Positions 44,624-53,968 of a DNA stretch of 64,000 nucleotides are shown here, one piece after another. The DNA lies in the NCBI GenBank assembly GCA_020638055.1, contig JACKJH010000005.1:124001-188000 (forward strand). Direction: 5' to 3'. Below the pieces are notes generated by a model. That model was not told where the DNA came from. It saw only the letters and a program-made list of their open reading frames with translations, and made no database searches. Source of the stretch: Hyphomicrobiaceae bacterium (GTDB taxonomy: Bacteria; Pseudomonadota; Alphaproteobacteria; Rhizobiales; Hyphomicrobiaceae). The stretch's first letter is position 1; each line of letters starts with the position of its first letter. The position numbers and the translations under genes were made by a program.

Positions 44624-47600
44624 TCACGCCCCGGGCCGGCCGGTTTTCTTCGGTCGCCCGCGGCGTTTTTTCTTTTCCGAACCGTCCTCGAATTCACGGG
44701 TCAGGACAGGTTTTTTGGGCAGTGGCTTAGCGGTGTCCTTTGTCGACTTGGGCGGTGTCATCGCATGCGGGCCCATCTCGTCAAGCGTCGGCTTGTGCGG
44801 ACCGCGTATCCCTTCACCGTAAGCCCCGGCCTTGGTCCTTGGGTCAACGCTTGCATCGCGTCGTGGCACGGCACGGTCGGTACCGGGGCCCATATCATTC
44901 AACGAGGGCTTCTTTGCACGGCTGGCCGGGATGGCAGTCTGTTGTGCATTTGTGGGCTGCACGGGCTCATACTCTTTGGAGATGCGCGAGCCTGCTTGTT
45001 CCATCTCCGCGTCCTTTGGGGCGCCAATGGTGCGCTGCCTGCCCTTAGGTGGCAGGTTTGCGCGAGCGCCGTACTTGCGCTGACCCTTGAAGCTGCCCGC
45101 GCGATCCTCGATATCGCCCTGGCGCGCAAGCGGGTCGTCGGCAATCGCCAGTTCGGTTTCACGCAGTCGCTTGATCTCGTCTCTCAGCCGTGCCGCTTCT
45201 TCAAATTCCAGGTCGGCTGCCGCCGTCTTCATGCGCTCTTCCATATCGGCGATGATGGCAGCAAGGTTGTGCCCCATGCCGGCATCCTCGGCGGCCAGAC
45301 CGACGTCTACGGTGACATGATCCTGCTCGTAGACCGATTGCAGAACATCGTGGATGTTGCGCTTGATGCTCGCGGGCGTGATGCCATGCTCGGCGTTATA
45401 GGCAAGTTGCTTCTCGCGGCGCCTGTTGGTTTCGGCGATGGCGCGCTCCATGGACCCGGTCATCTGATCTGCGTATAGGATGACCCGTCCATCGACATTA
45501 CGCGCCGCGCGCCCAATGGTCTGGACCAGTGAAGTTTCCGAGCGCAAAAAGCCTTCCTTGTCGGCGTCGAGAATGGCCACCAGTGCGCACTCGGGGATAT
45601 CCAACCCCTCGCGCAACAGGTTGATGCCGATCAGCACGTCAAACGCGCCGAGCCGCAAATCGCGGATGATCTCAATGCGCTCCAGCGTTTCAATGTCGGA
45701 ATGCATGTAGCGCACGCGGATGCCGGACTCATGCATATATTCGGTCAAGTCCTCGGCCATGCGCTTGGTCAGCGTTGTGACCAGCGTGCGGTAGCCGCGC
45801 TTGGCCACCTGTCGAACCTCGTCGAGCAAATCGTCAACCTGGGTCTTGGCCGGCCGAATTATAACTTCTGGATCGGTGAGACCTGTCGGCCGGATGACTT
45901 GCTCGGCAAAAACACCGTCGGTCTGTTCCAGCTCCCAGCCGCCCGGCGTCGCCGAAACGAACACGCTCGACGGTCGCATTGCGTCCCATTCCTCGAAGCG
46001 GAGCGGGCGGTTATCCATGCATGAAGGTAGCCGGAAGCCGAATTCGGCAAGTGTCGCCTTGCGCCGGTAGTCGCCGCGGAACATGCCGCCGATCTGCGGC
46101 ACAGTGACGTGACTTTCGTCTGCGAAGACGAGCGCGTTATCTGGCAGATATTCAAACAACGTCGGCGGCGGCTCGCCTGGAGCGCGTCCTGTCAGATAAC
46201 GCGAATAGTTCTCGATGCCGGCGCAGGAACCCGTCGCCTCCATCATCTCCATGTCGAATGTGGTGCGCTGATCGAGGCGCTGCGCTTCGAGAAGTTTGCC
46301 AGCATCGTAGAGTTCATTGAGGCGCGTCTTTAACTCAGATTTGATCGACTTGATCGCCTGCTGAAGTGTCGGTTTGGGCGTGACGTAGTGTGAGTTGGCA
46401 TAAATTTTCACCAGTTCCAAATCGTCGGACTTCTGTCCCGTCAGCGGGTCGAACTCGGTGATCGATTCGATTTCGTCGCCGAACATCGAAAAGCGCCATG
46501 CACGGTCTTCAAGGTGTGCTGGAAACAGTTCAACCGTATCGCCGCGCACGCGGAATGTGCCGCGCTGGAAACCGTGGTCGTTGCGCCTGTAATGCAGCGC
46601 CACGAGGTCTGCCAGCAACTGGTCGCGCGACAACCGCTCGCCAACCTTCACCGCGAACGTCATGGCCGTATAGGTTTCTACCGAGCCGATACCATAGATG
46701 CACGACACCGACGCAACGATGATCACGTCATCGCGTTCGAGAAGGGCGCGGGTTGCGGCGTGCCGCAGCCGGTCGATCTGTTCGTTGATCGAGGATTCCT
46801 TCTCGATATAGGTGTCGGTGCGGGGAACGTAGGCTTCAGGCTGATAGTAGTCGTAATACGAGACGAAATACTCCACCGCGTTGTTGGGAAAGAAGCTCTT
46901 GAACTCGCCATAGAGCTGCGCGGCAAGGGTCTTGTTGGGTGCCAGGATCAACGCCGGGCGTTGCGTCGCCGCAATGATATTGGCCATGGTGAAGGTCTTG
47001 CCTGATCCCGTCACGCCCAGCAGTACCTGGTTGCGTTCCAGCGCGCGAATACCTTCAACCAGGTCGGCAATTGCCGTTGGCTGGTCGCCCTTGGGTTCGT
47101 ACTCGGAAACAAGGTCAAAGCGGATCCCGCCTTCGGATTTTTCCGGACGTGGCGGCCGGTGGGGCGTGTAATCCGTGGCTGTGCCAGCAACAATCGGGTG
47201 AGTTGCCATTGTTGGCTGTGTCGCCAGAATCTGCTGGGCCGCCGCGGAGCGCTCTTGCGGCTTTGCGAGCAGCACGTTGAGGAATGCGGATGTTGACTCA
47301 GGCGTTGCAACCGGGCGAGGACCTGACTGACGTAGCGCTGGCAGGGTCGCTTTGGCCGTTTGCAAAGCTCTTTCCAAGGGATCTCCCGGGCGTTTCTGCG
47401 CTGCGGCAGTTGCGTCGGTGTCGTTGAATGCCGCCTGCGGCGCTTCCGCAAATCCTCTTGGCGCTGGCGTGCCGGCTGCTGTTTCTTGCGGCGGTGCTAC
47501 CGGTTTGCCGGACTTGCCGCGCGATGCACGTGGTTTGGGCGCTGTCGCCTTGGCCCGTGGTTCGGGTGCGGGTCGTTTCGTGCCTGCCTGCTTTTTGGAG

Positions 47601-47635
47601 GGCGGGTTTGCACGTGATTTTGGGGTCTTCACCAT
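44624..47635 (-). CDS. uvrB: Excinuclease ABC subunit B with extended termini
   Basis: A 1003-residue UvrB, about 330 residues longer than E. coli UvrB. Residues 1-175 are basic, Ala/Pro/Lys-rich and unrelated to the core. The helicase core has Walker A LLGVTGSGKTFTMANII, the beta-hairpin region YDYYQPEAYVPRTDTYIEKE, DESHVTVPQIGGM and QTIGRAARN. The UvrC-binding C-terminal helix pair (MEERMKTAAADLEFEEAARL) is followed by 150 low-complexity residues. The ATG at 47635 is chosen; 25 more residues are open upstream. Confidence 0.95.
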   Translation of the reverse strand: MVKTPKSRANPPSKKQAGTKRPAPEPRAKATAPKPRASRGKSGKPVAPPQETAAGTPAPRGFAEAPQAAFNDTDATAAAQKRPGDPLERALQTAKATLPALRQSGPRPVATPESTSAFLNVLLAKPQERSAAAQQILATQPTMATHPIVAGTATDYTPHRPPRPEKSEGGIRFDLVSEYEPKGDQPTAIADLVEGIRALERNQVLLGVTGSGKTFTMANIIAATQRPALILAPNKTLAAQLYGEFKSFFPNNAVEYFVSYYDYYQPEAYVPRTDTYIEKESSINEQIDRLRHAATRALLERDDVIIVASVSCIYGIGSVETYTAMTFAVKVGERLSRDQLLADLVALHYRRNDHGFQRGTFRVRGDTVELFPAHLEDRAWRFSMFGDEIESITEFDPLTGQKSDDLELVKIYANSHYVTPKPTLQQAIKSIKSELKTRLNELYDAGKLLEAQRLDQRTTFDMEMMEATGSCAGIENYSRYLTGRAPGEPPPTLFEYLPDNALVFADESHVTVPQIGGMFRGDYRRKATLAEFGFRLPSCMDNRPLRFEEWDAMRPSSVFVSATPGGWELEQTDGVFAEQVIRPTGLTDPEVIIRPAKTQVDDLLDEVRQVAKRGYRTLVTTLTKRMAEDLTEYMHESGIRVRYMHSDIETLERIEIIRDLRLGAFDVLIGINLLREGLDIPECALVAILDADKEGFLRSETSLVQTIGRAARNVDGRVILYADQMTGSMERAIAETNRRREKQLAYNAEHGITPASIKRNIHDVLQSVYEQDHVTVDVGLAAEDAGMGHNLAAIIADMEERMKTAAADLEFEEAARLRDEIKRLRETELAIADDPLARQGDIEDRAGSFKGQRKYGARANLPPKGRQRTIGAPKDAEMEQAGSRISKEYEPVQPTNAQQTAIPASRAKKPSLNDMGPGTDRAVPRRDASVDPRTKAGAYGEGIRGPHKPTLDEMGPHAMTPPKSTKDTAKPLPKKPVLTREFEDGSEKKKRRGRPKKTGRPGA

Positions 47636-47770
47636 CGAGGCGAAATATGGCCCGCGCAACGCACGGCGGCAAGGTGGAGCTGCATATATACCTGGATGAT
47701 CTGGTGCCAAAAACTGAGTTTATGGCTGCCATATCTTCATTTGATTGGTGCTTTTTTCCGTCCGCACCAT

Positions 47771-47789
47771 ATTCCGTTCAACACGGAAT
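47771..47789. promoter_or_regulatory. Inverted repeat in the uvrB / reductase intergenic region
   Basis: ATTCCG and CGGAAT form a 6-bp inverted repeat with a 7-base spacer; another AATTCCGT occurs 40 bases downstream. It could be an operator for the reductase gene or uvrB. Confidence 0.35.
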
Positions 47790-47841
47790 TTGATCGCTTT
47801 TTGACCGGGATGCCCCGGCTGACGAAGCGAATTCCGTGACG

Positions 47842-47936
47842 AATCATAAACTGTTGGAACAACGAAAGGATGATGCGGGTTGTAAAGTCGTTAGATCGTC
47901 CGTGGCCAATCATAAACTGTTGGAACAACGAAAGGA
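47842..47936 (+). repeat. 29-bp direct repeat carrying a ribosome-binding site
   Basis: The same 29 bases occur at 47842-47870 and 47908-47936, spaced 66 bases apart (AATCATAAACTG, TGGAACAACGAAAGGA). Each copy ends in AAAGGA: the second is the ribosome-binding site of the reductase at 47945, and the first is followed by ATGATG at 47870-47875 with an ORF in the same frame. Confidence 0.9.
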
Positions 47937-47944
47937 GGCATACA

Positions 47945-48946
47945 ATGTCTCTCAAACTGATGCGTGCGGCCGTGTTCAAGGAATATGGAAACCCCACCGA
48001 TGAACTCCAGAACATGGAACTGCAGCTTCCCGAACCCAAACCCGGTGAGGTGCGGATCAAGCTGATCATGAGTCCGGTACATAATCACGATCTGTTGTTG
48101 ATCCGTGGTGAATACGGCTACAGGCCAGAACTTCCCATGGTGGCAGGATCCGAAGGCGTTGGAACTATCGACAAACTCGGCGCGCATGTTGAGGGTTTGA
48201 AAGTCGGGCAGCGTGTCGCAGTCAGCGATGTACCCGGCGTTTGGGCGGAGTACTTTCTGGCCGATCAGAAGAAAATTATAACCATTCCTGATGAAGTACC
48301 AGATGACCTGGCTGCGCAGTTGTTAGGCATGCCGTTGAGTGCGGTAACGGCCCTGGATGAATTGGATGCTCGCCCGCGCGACTGGATCGTGGTCAATGCT
48401 GCTAATGGCGCAGTCGGGCGCACGATTGCGCAGATCGCGGAAGCCCGTGACATCCATGTCGCCAGTATCGTCAACCGCCCGCAGGCCAAAGCAGACCTCG
48501 AAGCTGAAGGCATTGGATATGTGTTTGTGGCCGATGCGGATGGGGCTTGGCTGGATCAGGTTCGCAGAATCGTAGATGGTGGCCGGGTCGCTGGCGGAAT
48601 TGACATGGTGAGCGGCCCAATGGCTGGGCAACCGGTGAATCTTATCAGCCAGGCTGGCACTTTATTGTCATTTGGAGCCATATCCGGACTGCCCATGCAG
48701 ATCGACCCTTCCCACCTCATCTTTAAACAGATCTGCGTGAAGGGCTTCTGGAATGCCCAGCGGCAGAATTCTATTACTACAGAGCGCAGGCTTAAATTGA
48801 TCCACGAACTCGTTCGTCATGCGGTTGCAGGCAAATTGAAGCTACCTGTCAGTAGGGCGTTCTCGCTCGATCGCGCAGGTGAAGCCGCAGCCGCTTCCGC
48901 TGAAAAACGTAATGGCAAAGTCATGATCGCAGCTCGTGCTGCATGA
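47945..48946 (+). CDS. Zinc-free medium-chain dehydrogenase/reductase (quinone/enoyl reductase type)
   Basis: A 333-residue NADPH-dependent oxidoreductase of the MDR superfamily. It has the GroES-like domain (MRAAVFKEYGNPTDEL, PELPMVAGSEGVGTID) and the Rossmann motif VVNAANGAVGRTIAQIA. The zinc-binding Cys/His ligands of alcohol dehydrogenases are missing, as in quinone and trans-2-enoyl reductases. GGAGG lies seven bases before the ATG. It shares a likely stress or redox role with the SDR gene 430 bases downstream, although a family C element separates them. Confidence 0.88.
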   Translation: MSLKLMRAAVFKEYGNPTDELQNMELQLPEPKPGEVRIKLIMSPVHNHDLLLIRGEYGYRPELPMVAGSEGVGTIDKLGAHVEGLKVGQRVAVSDVPGVWAEYFLADQKKIITIPDEVPDDLAAQLLGMPLSAVTALDELDARPRDWIVVNAANGAVGRTIAQIAEARDIHVASIVNRPQAKADLEAEGIGYVFVADADGAWLDQVRRIVDGGRVAGGIDMVSGPMAGQPVNLISQAGTLLSFGAISGLPMQIDPSHLIFKQICVKGFWNAQRQNSITTERRLKLIHELVRHAVAGKLKLPVSRAFSLDRAGEAAAASAEKRNGKVMIAARAA

Positions 48947-49115
48947 CATCCGAGTTCCGGCCGCCGGAAAATGCCTGCCCAGCCCCCTAGATCGTCCCCG
49001 CCGATCACGCCCGCGGGGTGTTGGGCAGGCGTTGGCTTGTAAGTGATGCCTTCGCTCAATCATCAAAGCTGCACGCGCACGTATTTCTTTGCTTGCTCAT
49101 AATTGTCAAAACAGT
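48947..49115. other. Intergenic region behind the reductase
   Basis: A GCCTGCCCAGCCCCCTAG... segment (48970-49030) can pair with GGGTGTTGGGCAGGC and may terminate the reductase transcript. No gene is seen. Confidence 0.45.
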
Positions 49116-49281
49116 CTAGTGGCCTGTCGCGCCAAAATTGAAACATAGCCGCAACCGCATACAATTTTGGCGCGACATGAAGGCCACTAGCAAAACATTG
49201 GCTTTGTGTGGCGTTCAACGCGCCTTAGTTGATACCCAGCGTGCCGCAACGTCGGTCAACTAAGGCGCGACGCCACACTAG
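49116..49281 (+). repeat. Palindromic element, family C (copy C4), two modules
   Basis: CTAGTGGCCTGTCGCGCC to GGCGCGACATGAAGGCCAC, then TGTGTGGCGTTCAACGCGCC to AAGGCGCGACGCCACACTAG. It is the best example of the family. Confidence 0.92.
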
Positions 49282-49374
49282 CGAGCAGATTCATCTCCGA
49301 TGACGCGTTCCCATTGCTCCTTTCACCGAGTGAGTTAAATTGATAGGTGATGCATGCAATGGGAAGGACAGAAT

Positions 49375-50094
49375 ATGTCACAGACACGAGCAGCCTTGGT
49401 CACCGGTGCAAATCGCGGCATTGGACTTGAGGTTGCACGACAATTGGCCCGGGCCGGCATGCTGGTAGCACTGGGGGCTCGCGATCAATCCAAGGGGGAG
49501 GCTGCGGCCGCCGAACTGCTTCGTTCGGAAGGACTGGAACTTCCCGTCATTGTCGTTGATACGACCGATCCGGAGAGTTGCCGCAAAGCGGTTGCCGATA
49601 CCGCCGCCATGTTTTCGAGCTTAGATGTGCTGGTGAATAATGCTGGCGTGTTTCTGGAAAAAACACCCACTGGCGAATCAAGCGCAATCGACGTCAGTCC
49701 GGAAACCGTAGAGGCGACACTCACAACCAACACCATTGGTCCAATGGTGCTGACGCAGGCTGCAATCCCGCTCATGCTCCAGCAGGGCTACGGTCGAATC
49801 GTCAATATGTCGTCAGGCATGGGCCAGCTTGCTGACATGGGTGGCCAGTTCGTTGGCTATCGCATGTCTAAAGCCGCGTTGAATGCGATGACGAGGACGT
49901 TTGCCGCTGAATTGGGTGAGGGCCCGATAAAGATCAATTCAATGTGTCCGGGTTGGGTAAGAACCGATATGGGTGGTGATGACGCTGCGCGCTCCATCCC
50001 GGAAGGCGCAGATACCGCGGTGTGGTTGGCAACGCTGCCCGATGATGGGCCCTCAGGCGGGTTCTTCCGCGATCGAACCCCAATAGACTGGTAG
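49375..50094 (+). CDS. Short-chain dehydrogenase/reductase
   Basis: A 239-residue classical SDR. It has TGANRGIGLEVARQL for NADP(H), LDVLVNNAGVF, the catalytic Ser in NMSSGMG, Tyr and Lys in YRMSKAAL, and the PGWVRTDMGG loop. GGAAGG precedes the ATG. The likely reaction is carbonyl reduction with NADPH, as in carbonyl reductase-like SDRs. The gene is about 430 bases behind the MDR gene. Confidence 0.9.
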   Translation: MSQTRAALVTGANRGIGLEVARQLARAGMLVALGARDQSKGEAAAAELLRSEGLELPVIVVDTTDPESCRKAVADTAAMFSSLDVLVNNAGVFLEKTPTGESSAIDVSPETVEATLTTNTIGPMVLTQAAIPLMLQQGYGRIVNMSSGMGQLADMGGQFVGYRMSKAALNAMTRTFAAELGEGPIKINSMCPGWVRTDMGGDDAARSIPEGADTAVWLATLPDDGPSGGFFRDRTPIDW

Positions 50095-50130
50095 GCGTAG
50101 CGATGGGAATCCCAATTCCCCACAGAGCCT

Positions 50131-50232
50131 AGAGCGCGTTTCGATCCGATGGAATCGGATCAGCGCTCCAACTTTTCGGTTTGGTCGCATTTTCTTCGAC
50201 GAACCGGTGTCCACTTCGTCGGAAAATGCTCA
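50131..50232 (-). repeat. Palindromic element, family A (copy A13)
   Basis: Reverse orientation with GATCCGATGGAATCGGATC first, then GGTTTGGTCGCATTTTCTTC and CCACTTCGTCGGAAAATGCT. A short GCGCCCGGCGATAAAC linker joins it to B4. Confidence 0.9.
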
Positions 50233-50258
50233 AGAGCGCCCGGCGATAAACATGCTCT

Positions 50259-50362
50259 AGAGCATGTTCAGCCGAAGTGTACGCGGTTCGGCGTGAAGAA
50301 CATGCTCAAAGCAAAAGAAAATAGATCGCGTTCGCGATTCCGTGAAACGTGAACGCGATCTA
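50259..50362 (+). repeat. Palindromic element, family B (copy B4)
   Basis: AGAGCATGTTCAGCCGAAGT through GTGAACGCGATCTA. The final CTA is the complement of the stop codon of the following minus-strand gene, as with pepF and B3. Confidence 0.92.
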
Positions 50363-50539
50363 AAGTCCGCGCACCACAGTGCCGGTCATCAAGATCACGT
50401 AGGCAATGAGGGCGAGCCAGTAATCCTGATGTGGAATGTATCGGGGAACCGGCACAAAACCATACTTGCTGACTACTGCCAGCAAGGCAAAGACGAGGGA
50501 TATAAGAAAAATGACGACCGTCGGTGGGTTGAGCCGCAT
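50360..50539 (-). CDS. Small two-helix membrane protein, 59 residues
   Basis: MRLNPPTVVIFLISLVFALL starts the first helix, and DYWLALIAYVILMTGTVVR forms the second, with a Pro-rich loop between. GAGG precedes the ATG. Similar short proteins are common in Hyphomicrobiales, but I know no function. The stop TAG is contributed by B4. Confidence 0.7.
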   Translation of the reverse strand: MRLNPPTVVIFLISLVFALLAVVSKYGFVPVPRYIPHQDYWLALIAYVILMTGTVVRGL

Positions 50540-50726
50540 GTACCTCGTCTCCACAATCAGGCTGGTACGCCCCTGAAAAATACCCCGTGGCAAATAACGG
50601 GGCGTGTGCTGCGCTTGAAGCACACAATATCGGTTTGGCGTACGTTAGCACGACCTTCACTCCAAGCCACAACTGCTTGGCACTTCAGGCATGAAAGTAA
50701 ATTCGGGCGTGACTGCAAAGCAATGG

Positions 50727-51293
50727 TCAAAGGTCGCGTTGGTTGGGTCGTGCCAACGGGGTAAGTCCTGCCAGCGGGGCGTCGGCGTCGACCAGCATCC
50801 TCACCGGCGTGGTTTCCGGATTAGCCACATCGCGCAGCGATACCAGCAATAACGCCGCCGGCGTCTTGTCGCCGGTGGAAGCCCCTAACGGCGCTGGAAG
50901 CCGCCGGACATCGATCACTTCCAGAACACGCTGAGATTGGCCGCCGCCAAACAGGAATTGATCACCATTTGTCAGCCCCCGTCCCTGCCATGTTGCCGGT
51001 TGGACTGGTAAGCCCCCCGCCGGTGCAGCAAGCCAATAGGCCTCGCTGCCTGAGACAGGTGCATTTGCCAACGATGCCTGCATCCTGCTGCCAACACTGG
51101 CAGCAGGCGTGTGGGCCAATGCCGATTCAAGGCCACGTTCGAACTGCTGGTCGCTGGTCAATGCGCCAAACGCCAAGGTGCCCAGCCCCACGCCAATTAA
51201 CGCAAATGCCGCAAGGGGGTACCTGCGCAACACATTCCACCAACGAAATGTTGCGGCGGTGATCGCGGTGGCGGGTGGCGGGCGTCTCGACAT
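50727..51293 (-). CDS. Membrane-anchored protein of unknown function
   Basis: A 188-residue protein with a short cytoplasmic N-terminus, one membrane segment (YPLAAFALIGVGLGTLAFGA) and a soluble, Ala/Leu/Pro-rich domain. The domain has GSEAYWLAAPAGGLP, GDQFLFGGGQSQRVLEVIDV and ALLLVSLRDVAN. I recognise no domain. It precedes another membrane protein of similar unknown kind upstream. Confidence 0.6.
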   Translation of the reverse strand: MSRRPPPATAITAATFRWWNVLRRYPLAAFALIGVGLGTLAFGALTSDQQFERGLESALAHTPAASVGSRMQASLANAPVSGSEAYWLAAPAGGLPVQPATWQGRGLTNGDQFLFGGGQSQRVLEVIDVRRLPAPLGASTGDKTPAALLLVSLRDVANPETTPVRMLVDADAPLAGLTPLARPNQRDL

Positions 51294-51514
51294 GACATAA
51301 GCCTTTGTGGACGTTTCAACCGGTTACGCGCGTAAACACACTTGGCAAGAATATAAGTGGTGGGAGCCCCAGCCGCAAACCCTCCAACGCGTTGCGGATG
51401 AAAAACCAAGAAAATTCAAGTGGAAACAATATGTAATCATGATTTGTTTATGTTTTTCAAGCCGTACCGACGGTTGCATACGGCCGCATCAGGAGAAGGG
51501 AGGGCTGGCCACAT

Positions 51515-51979
51515 TCAGGTGAAACGGCCGCCCGGCTCCCTCCTCCGATGCCCCGGCCATGGGGAGGCGTACACATGGCCCAGGTGCCTCAGGAACCAAA
51601 GGCTGAAGGCTATGATTGTGGCAAAGACCACGGCCAGCATTGCCACTGTGGCCATCCGTTCTTGTGGAACGTACCAAGCCTGGCTACCGGCATGCTCCAG
51701 ACTTATCGCGGCCATGACGGATGGGGCTGCGCCAAACAGGTGTTGGCTGTACTCGGTGTAAACACTCGATATGTCAGATACCGACATGTCAGATATCGCT
51801 GGCGACACTGGTTGGTTTGGCGATTTCACCGGTAAAGCTGTCCAGCCCACTGCCGCGAGCAATGCCGCAAAAGCGATCAATGCAACGAGGATGTCGCGAA
51901 CCGCGTATCGTGCATCGCCCAGAAGAGCGCGATGGCGGCGTTGAACGCAAACGCCCTTCTTGGGTGTTGCTTGCAACAT
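51515..51979 (-). CDS. Membrane protein of unknown function, two helices
   Basis: A 154-residue protein with an N-terminal basic region, a first membrane segment (RDILVALIAFAALLAAVGW) and a second (MATVAMLAVVFATIIAFSLW). The segment between them would be periplasmic. GGGAGGG lies eight bases before the chosen ATG, which argues for this start over one 11 codons upstream. I recognise no family. It may be cotranscribed with the gene at 50727. Confidence 0.6.
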   Translation of the reverse strand: MLQATPKKGVCVQRRHRALLGDARYAVRDILVALIAFAALLAAVGWTALPVKSPNQPVSPAISDMSVSDISSVYTEYSQHLFGAAPSVMAAISLEHAGSQAWYVPQERMATVAMLAVVFATIIAFSLWFLRHLGHVYASPWPGHRRREPGGRFT

Positions 51980-52405
51980 GGAATGGTCCCTCCCCATGTC
52001 ATGTGGCTGCAAATCAGGCGTATTCTAATCGTGCCGTTGTGGCCGCGTTGCGCCGCAAATAAGGCGATTGAGGACCGTTCTCTGGGCAGGTATTCACAAC
52101 TGGAGTTTTATTGTGTCCTCGCGACAATGCGCTGATTGGCACAATGCGCTTATGCCGGATACGAGATTGAAAATTAGCCGTATGATTAGGCCATGGTGTT
52201 GGCTTGCGAAAATGAACCCAAAAGCGTAGTTTCCGCGCCGCGCCCCTGCCGGCTTCAGATGTAAATGGTGCTGGTGGCCGGGCGCTTCATGGGCTTCCTG
52301 CCGCGTTCGATCGTCCGGTTGGAGGCACTGTTCGCCCGTCCTCCTTGAACTGCAATTCCCGCACGCCGCGATTTAGTTCTCGCTGACTTTTGAAAGGTTC
52401 ACGTC
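51980..52405. other. Divergent intergenic region upstream of aspartate aminotransferase
   Basis: It should hold both promoters. I see no gene. ACAATGCGCT occurs twice, near 52124 and 52142, at a spacing of 18 bases, which could be an operator repeat. Confidence 0.4.
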
Positions 52406-53608
52406 ATGGGCTTCTTCTCCGAAAGCCTCAATCGCATACAACCGTCTGCCACCATCGCCGTCGCCACCAAAGCGCGCCAGCTCAAGGCCGAGGGGCGTGA
52501 TGTCATCTCGCTATCGGCCGGTGAACCCGATTTCGATACACCGCAAAACATCAAAGACGCAGCGAAGGCAGCCATCGACAAGGGCATGACCAAGTACACG
52601 GACGTTGACGGTATGCCGGAACTGAAGGCGGCGATTTCAGCCAAGTTCAAGCGCGACAACGACCTCGATTACAAGCCGAGCCAGATTTCGGTTGGCACCG
52701 GCGGCAAGCAGGTTCTCTACAACGCGCTTTTGGCAACCCTTAATCCGGGCGATGAGGTGATTATTCCCGCACCCTGCTGGGTGTCTTATGCCGACATCGT
52801 GTTGCTGGGTGGCGGCAAACCCATCTTTGTTCCAACCACCATGGAAAACGGATTTCGCCTGCAGCCTGAAGACCTGGAGAAGGCAATTACGTCGAACACC
52901 AAGTGGTTCTTGTTCAACTCGCCGTCCAATCCAACGGGCGCTGCCTATTCGGATTCCGACATCAAGAAGCTGACTGACGTGTTATTGCGGCACCCAAACG
53001 TTTGGGTGATGTCCGACGATATGTACGAACACCTGATCTACGACGGGTTGAGGTTTTATACCCCGGCTCAGGTGGAGCCGGGCCTTTTTGACCGGACCCT
53101 GACTGTTAACGGTCTGTCGAAAGCCTATTGCATGACGGGATGGCGGCTGGGGTTTGCAGGTGGGCCTGAAAAGCTCATCACTGCCATGCGCAAGTTGCAG
53201 TCTCAGTCGACGTCCAACCCGACGTCGATAACCCAATGGGCCGGGGTGGAAGCACTCAACGGGCCGCAGGATTTCATTGCCGAAAACAACAAGGTGTTCG
53301 TGGAGCGGCGCGATCTGGTCGTCTCGATGCTTAACCAGGCCACAGGTATTACCTGTTCGAAACCCGAAGGTGCATTCTACGTGTATCCCTCATGCGCCGG
53401 CGCCATCGGCAAGACGTCGGCCAAGGGCAAGAAGATAAGCACTGACGAAGACTTCGTTACGACCTTGCTGGAAGAGGAAGGCGTTGCCTGCGTCCACGGT
53501 GCGGCGTTCGAGGGGTCACCCTCCTTTAGAATTTCCTACGCCACTTCCACACAAGCACTCGAAGAGGCCTGCAAGCGCATTCAACGTTTCTGCGGCGGGC
53601 TCAAGTAG
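52406..53608 (+). CDS. aatA: Aspartate aminotransferase (class I, subgroup Ib)
   Basis: A 400-residue PLP enzyme. It has ISLSAGEPDFDTP, YTDVDGMPELKAAI, GGKQVLYNALLATLNPGDEV, PSNPTG (with Asn contacting PLP), and SKAYCMTGWRLGF with the PLP-binding Lys. SFRISYATS holds the carboxylate-binding Arg. It matches the alphaproteobacterial aspartate/prephenate aminotransferase type. An AAAGG site stands before the ATG. Confidence 0.94.
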   Translation: MGFFSESLNRIQPSATIAVATKARQLKAEGRDVISLSAGEPDFDTPQNIKDAAKAAIDKGMTKYTDVDGMPELKAAISAKFKRDNDLDYKPSQISVGTGGKQVLYNALLATLNPGDEVIIPAPCWVSYADIVLLGGGKPIFVPTTMENGFRLQPEDLEKAITSNTKWFLFNSPSNPTGAAYSDSDIKKLTDVLLRHPNVWVMSDDMYEHLIYDGLRFYTPAQVEPGLFDRTLTVNGLSKAYCMTGWRLGFAGGPEKLITAMRKLQSQSTSNPTSITQWAGVEALNGPQDFIAENNKVFVERRDLVVSMLNQATGITCSKPEGAFYVYPSCAGAIGKTSAKGKKISTDEDFVTTLLEEEGVACVHGAAFEGSPSFRISYATSTQALEEACKRIQRFCGGLK

Positions 53609-53968
53609 CGCTCAACGGCAGATCAACTGTAGTCTGCGCGGAGCATACATCAGTTGTCGGCGCATTTCGCGCCGGCAATAGCTTTACGGGTAAGCAGCTG
53701 TCGGATCAACGTTGAAGTTTTGCGCAAACTTCTGCTTTTTATTCACCTATTGTCCAGCTTTCGAAGCGATACTGGCGGGAAGCTGACATGAGCCCTATTC
53801 CAGGGGCATTGAGCTTGTTGGGCTGCAGTTGCAGCATTGCAGCGAAAACAGGCTTGAACCATTAAGCAATTGCGTGTGCGTGTTGTGTTGACGCAAACAT
53901 GAACACGGCCGAAGCGCCTGGAAAAGCGGTACAGCCCAATTTCTCCGCGTTGCTCGCGGGGCGACACA
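53609..53968. other. Intergenic region behind aatA
   Basis: There is a GC-rich stretch, then a T-rich stretch near 53730-53750. No gene, repeat or RNA could be supported. It presumably contains the promoter of the membrane-protein gene that follows. Confidence 0.45.
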
